From: Desulfobacteraceae bacterium
GTDB lineage: Bacteria > Desulfobacterota > DSM-4660 > Desulfatiglandales > Desulfatiglandaceae
Length of the DNA stretch: 6,768 bases
NCBI GenBank assembly: GCA_020349865.1
Contig: CP070700.1
Coordinates: forward strand, 4,264,093 to 4,270,860
Direction of reading: 5' to 3'
The notes beneath the pieces were generated by a model. The model had not been told where the DNA came from and did no database searches. It saw only the letters and a program-made list of their open reading frames with translations. Below are positions 5,029 to 6,768 of the stretch, piece by piece. Numbering within the stretch: the first letter of the stretch is position 1; every line of letters begins with the position of its first letter. The translations under genes were made by a program, and so were the position numbers.

Positions 5029-5293
5029 GAAACCCTCTTAGTTCCTCCTGACCAGGCGTCTGATCAAATACCAAATCACCATCGATAAATATGGACGGAA
5101 CCGGGGCAGGTCTTCCAAGTTTTTTCGAAAGCTCATTATAGCGTATTGCACCTTCAATTTTAGTGGTGATTGATTTTTCATACTTTATGGCATCGCCAAA
5201 CTCCGGAGCCACTGCTTCGACCACCCTGGCCATGTATTCACAGGGGATTCAGTGTTGCCCTTCGTGCAGGAGTTCCAAATGAATCGTTTTCAT
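4991..5293 (-). CDS. Thioredoxin-like selenoprotein (Sec15, UIPC)
   Basis: A 100-aa thioredoxin-fold protein when TGA 5251-5249 is read as Sec15. MKTIHLELLHEGQH is followed by U-IPC-EYMARVVEAV, a UxxC active site preceding the first helix. PVPSIFI with Pro66 is the cis-proline loop, and IEGAIRYNEL is the segment shared with the two paralogues in this window. The ATG at 5293 has GGAGGGAGG 6 nt upstream. Without readthrough the gene is truncated to 5233-4991 with no ribosome-binding site. It is the first gene of the operon, and its end overlaps or abuts the TSCPD gene. Its true stop is TGA immediately followed by TAA. The predicted role is cytosolic thiol/selenol oxidoreductase; the partner is unknown. 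Confidence 0.88.
5218..5251 (-). promoter_or_regulatory. SECIS-like hairpin after the UIPC UGA
   Basis: The UGA is at 5251-5249. After 16 nt comes a short 5-bp stem, UGGCC paired with GGUCG (including two G-U pairs), with the loop AGGGU at 5227-5223. Spacing and loop match the DsrE-family and HMA hairpins, but the stem is weak. Confidence 0.5.
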
Positions 5294-5448
5294 CTTTTTC
5301 CTCCCTCCATCCGTTATGCCATGGGTATTGCGAAATCGGTTACCACGAAAACAGTCATAATCATAACGAATAACCCACTGGCTTTTTCGGGGGTCACTTA
5401 ATTACTTTTTGCCCAAATATTTATATTTATTGGATTTAATCTGCATTG
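5294..5448 (-). promoter_or_regulatory. Leader and probable promoter region of the selenoprotein operon
   Basis: This AT-rich gap between the upstream terminator hairpin and the first selenoprotein gene must hold the operon promoter if the hairpin ends the upstream transcript. TATGAT at 5365-5360 is a good -10-like hexamer, but I see no convincing -35 hexamer 16-18 nt upstream and no clear sigma-54 site. GGAGGGAGG at 5308-5300 is the ribosome-binding site. Confidence 0.3.
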
Positions 5449-5471
5449 AAAATCGTCCAAAGGACGATTTT
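5449..5471. terminator. Hairpin terminator after the YkgJ-like gene
   Basis: A perfect 10-bp stem, AAAATCGTCC paired with GGACGATTTT, with a 3-nt loop, lies 40 nt past the YkgJ-like stop. On the minus strand it ends in TTTT and would end that transcript. The plus strand has the longer T-run (TTTTTT), so it may work in both directions. It separates the YkgJ-like gene from the selenoprotein operon. Confidence 0.65.
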
Positions 5472-5511
5472 TTAGAAAAAAAGAGATGAAAATAGAAAGG
5501 CAGTATATGGG

Positions 5512-6261
5512 TTAGGGAGAGCGGATTGTATCAGGCGATACCTTTTCGAGTGTTTCTTGAAGGCGCGTGTTGGTTCCCTTTTGTACCATTTCCTTGATCA
5601 CTGCGAACTTCAGGAGGAGCGCTTTTCTCATTCCCAAAAACAGCGAGGCCAGAAAAAAACTGAAATCAGAATGGTATTCTTCTTCGAAGCGGGTTTGAAG
5701 ATCGCCCAGAGATTTCCCAAGGTCGTAGACATTTTTCAGCAACTCCATGATCATGGTGTCATTAATGGTCTTTCCTGACTGAATCTGAACCTTGTCGCAG
5801 TAATCAATCTCAAATTCCACTATGTCTGAAGGGATTTCCACGCCGTATCTTTTCCACATCTGCCTTAGGGCCTTTTTACCATTGCGGCTCTCCCGTGTCC
5901 GCATCCATCCCATTTCCTGACTCCACAAGCCATAGGAACGGCATCCGAATGTTCGGTATCGGTAAATGGTGCAGACGCCGTCTTCCTTAAATGGACAGCC
6001 AGAAAGACGAGCAGGATTGGTCATATAAAATTCCACGAATCTTCTGAGTTTGGCGGATAATTCGGAATCGGACATGGTCTGCATAAGTTTGATCCATTGC
6101 AAGGCTTCGAGTACGGTCATTTCGGGCAAGAACGTGCAACAGACCCCTGGTTGATCACACGTGCAGTTCGTCCCGGGCAGGCGGTCATAGAGTTCCTGAA
6201 GCCGAAGTAAAAGAGGCTCTGCAGCGAGCATGGCTTCTTTAATTTCATCCGCGGTTATCAT
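5512..6261 (-). CDS. YkgJ-type zinc/iron-chelating cysteine-cluster protein
   Basis: A 249-aa protein of the YkgJ family. The cysteine cluster is Cys33-x-Cys35, Cys41-Cys42, Cys89 in GCPFKEDGVC (Cys97), then IYRYRTFGCRSYG (Cys107). This is the family's CPFL-G-C-IY-RP-CR pattern, with Thr104 where the family usually has Pro. The cluster is thought to bind a metal or Fe-S cofactor; the biochemical role of the family is not settled. The C-terminal part (about 165-249) is helical and not recognised. The ATG at 6261 has AGAGG 7 nt upstream. It lies 64 nt after the unknown gene and is cut off from the selenoprotein operon by the hairpin at 5449-5471, so the functional link is uncertain. Confidence 0.85.
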   Translation of the reverse strand: MITADEIKEAMLAAEPLLLRLQELYDRLPGTNCTCDQPGVCCTFLPEMTVLEALQWIKLMQTMSDSELSAKLRRFVEFYMTNPARLSGCPFKEDGVCTIYRYRTFGCRSYGLWSQEMGWMRTRESRNGKKALRQMWKRYGVEIPSDIVEFEIDYCDKVQIQSGKTINDTMIMELLKNVYDLGKSLGDLQTRFEEEYHSDFSFFLASLFLGMRKALLLKFAVIKEMVQKGTNTRLQETLEKVSPDTIRSP

Positions 6262-6325
6262 TAAAATGCCTCTGATTAGAAAAGATTAGAGCGCCTTGTT
6301 TAATCGGTCGTTAAAGTTAGAGAAC

Positions 6326-6751
6326 TCAATGCATTATATCGCCGCTGATCATCTGATCCTTTAACATATTCTTGAGACGGGTCTTCCATATCCCATAAAG
6401 ATCTTTCAGGGCCTTGTCACAGTCCAAGGTTCTGCCCAGGCCTTTTAACTGGCCAAGACAATAGCCTAATTCCAAGGAGAGCATGATGCTGACGGGTATT
6501 GCCAGTTCCTGCCCAATCTCTACGGCCAAACGGCCTTTCTCAACTTCATCGAGATAGGCCTGCTTGTCGAATTCCGGCCCTAAGAGTTGAAAAACGCGTT
6601 CTGCGATGGACTCCAGCATGGTTTGATAAAAATCGCTCTTTTCAATATCTATGATCACCTTCTCTCCCAAGAGGGTGATCGTTGAGTTCGTGGCTTTACC
6701 CATATCACTTATAACCTTTCCAGGCCTGTAATCACTCCGTGGCAGCGGCAT
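6326..6751 (-). CDS. Hypothetical protein, possibly 5'-incomplete
   Basis: An open frame of 141 codons from ATG 6751, still open to the window edge, so the gene may begin outside. ATG at 6703 (GKATNSTITLLGEKVIID) is another possible start, with AAAGG about 10 nt upstream. The protein is soluble-looking, mostly helical and rich in Leu, Glu and Lys, with no signal peptide or membrane segment. It contains one Cys in LGYCLGQL and another in TLDCDKAL. I recognise no family. It ends in TGA (6328-6326), followed two codons later by TAA. It probably shares a transcript with the YkgJ-like gene. Confidence 0.6.
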   Translation of the reverse strand: MPLPRSDYRPGKVISDMGKATNSTITLLGEKVIIDIEKSDFYQTMLESIAERVFQLLGPEFDKQAYLDEVEKGRLAVEIGQELAIPVSIMLSLELGYCLGQLKGLGRTLDCDKALKDLYGIWKTRLKNMLKDQMISGDIMH

Positions 6752-6768
6752 GCAGTGCTTACCAGGAG

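Noticed and set aside
364..5293. Pseudogenes or sequencing errors causing premature TGA stops
   Set aside because: Six independent TGAs all falling on active-site Cys positions, with no frameshift or other stop, is not how decay or errors behave.
6320..6328. Sec near the C-terminus of the unknown gene (TGA followed by two codons and TAA)
   Set aside because: Readthrough would add only three residues, no Cys partner is adjacent, and the protein is not recognisable; treated as a normal stop.
364..6751. Alternative genetic code with UGA as Trp, Gly or Cys
   Set aside because: Trp is encoded by TGG throughout, TGA also ends genes, and Cys is TGT/TGC; TGA appears internally only at catalytic positions with hairpins.
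1..6768. tRNA, rRNA, CRISPR array or riboswitch
   Set aside because: No cloverleaf, rRNA-like segment, regularly spaced repeats or known aptamer was recognised by eye; small structured RNAs could still be missed.

Overview
All genes in this window lie on the minus strand. Its main feature is a dense cluster of selenoprotein genes that ordinary gene callers would truncate. Five genes contain six in-frame TGA codons. Each TGA sits where the protein family normally has a redox-active or metal/metalloid-binding cysteine, and each is followed by a hairpin at a distance suitable for a bacterial SECIS element. The other codons, the TGG-encoded tryptophans and the normal stops argue against a code change or random frame damage. 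Very selenoprotein-rich genomes with Sec forms of DsrE-like, thioredoxin-like and arsenite-methyltransferase-like proteins are best known among Desulfobacterota (deltaproteobacterial sulfate reducers and syntrophs). That assignment is inference from gene content; no taxonomic marker is present.

Layout, in transcription order from high to low coordinate. (1) 6751-6326 is an unrecognised small protein that may begin outside the window, followed by a YkgJ-type cysteine-cluster protein (6261-5512) and a hairpin terminator (5449-5471). (2) 5293-2031 is a tightly packed putative operon: thioredoxin-like selenoprotein with UIPC; a TSCPD/metallophosphoesterase-like fusion; a second thioredoxin-like selenoprotein with ULAC; a fusion of a heavy-metal-associated (HMA/MerP-like) domain carrying a UxxU motif to an SMC/RecN-type ATPase head; and a DsrE-family selenoprotein with UPPC. 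(3) 1593-364 holds a Cys (CMLC) paralogue of the thioredoxin-like proteins, then an ArsM-like SAM methyltransferase with Sec at the position of a conserved metalloid-binding cysteine. (4) Positions 1-363 hold no gene I can support.

Between segments 2 and 3 sits a 193-bp MITE-like element (1608-1800) with perfect 22-bp terminal inverted repeats and an 8-bp target duplication. It is inserted directly at the ribosome-binding site of the Cys thioredoxin gene. Two further imperfect inverted repeats (about 238-323 and 1876-1973) share an arm core containing TTTAGC and lie downstream of the methyltransferase and DsrE genes.

How the genes may work together (inference): the thioredoxin-like and DsrE proteins resemble a thiol/selenol or persulfide relay. 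The HMA domain with two selenols suggests capture of a soft metal or metalloid, and the methyltransferase is related to arsenite methylation. Selenol-based handling of arsenic, mercury or reactive selenium/sulfur species is therefore a reasonable hypothesis. The linked SMC-type ATPase and the degraded phosphoesterase have no obvious place in that scheme and make the cluster unusual.
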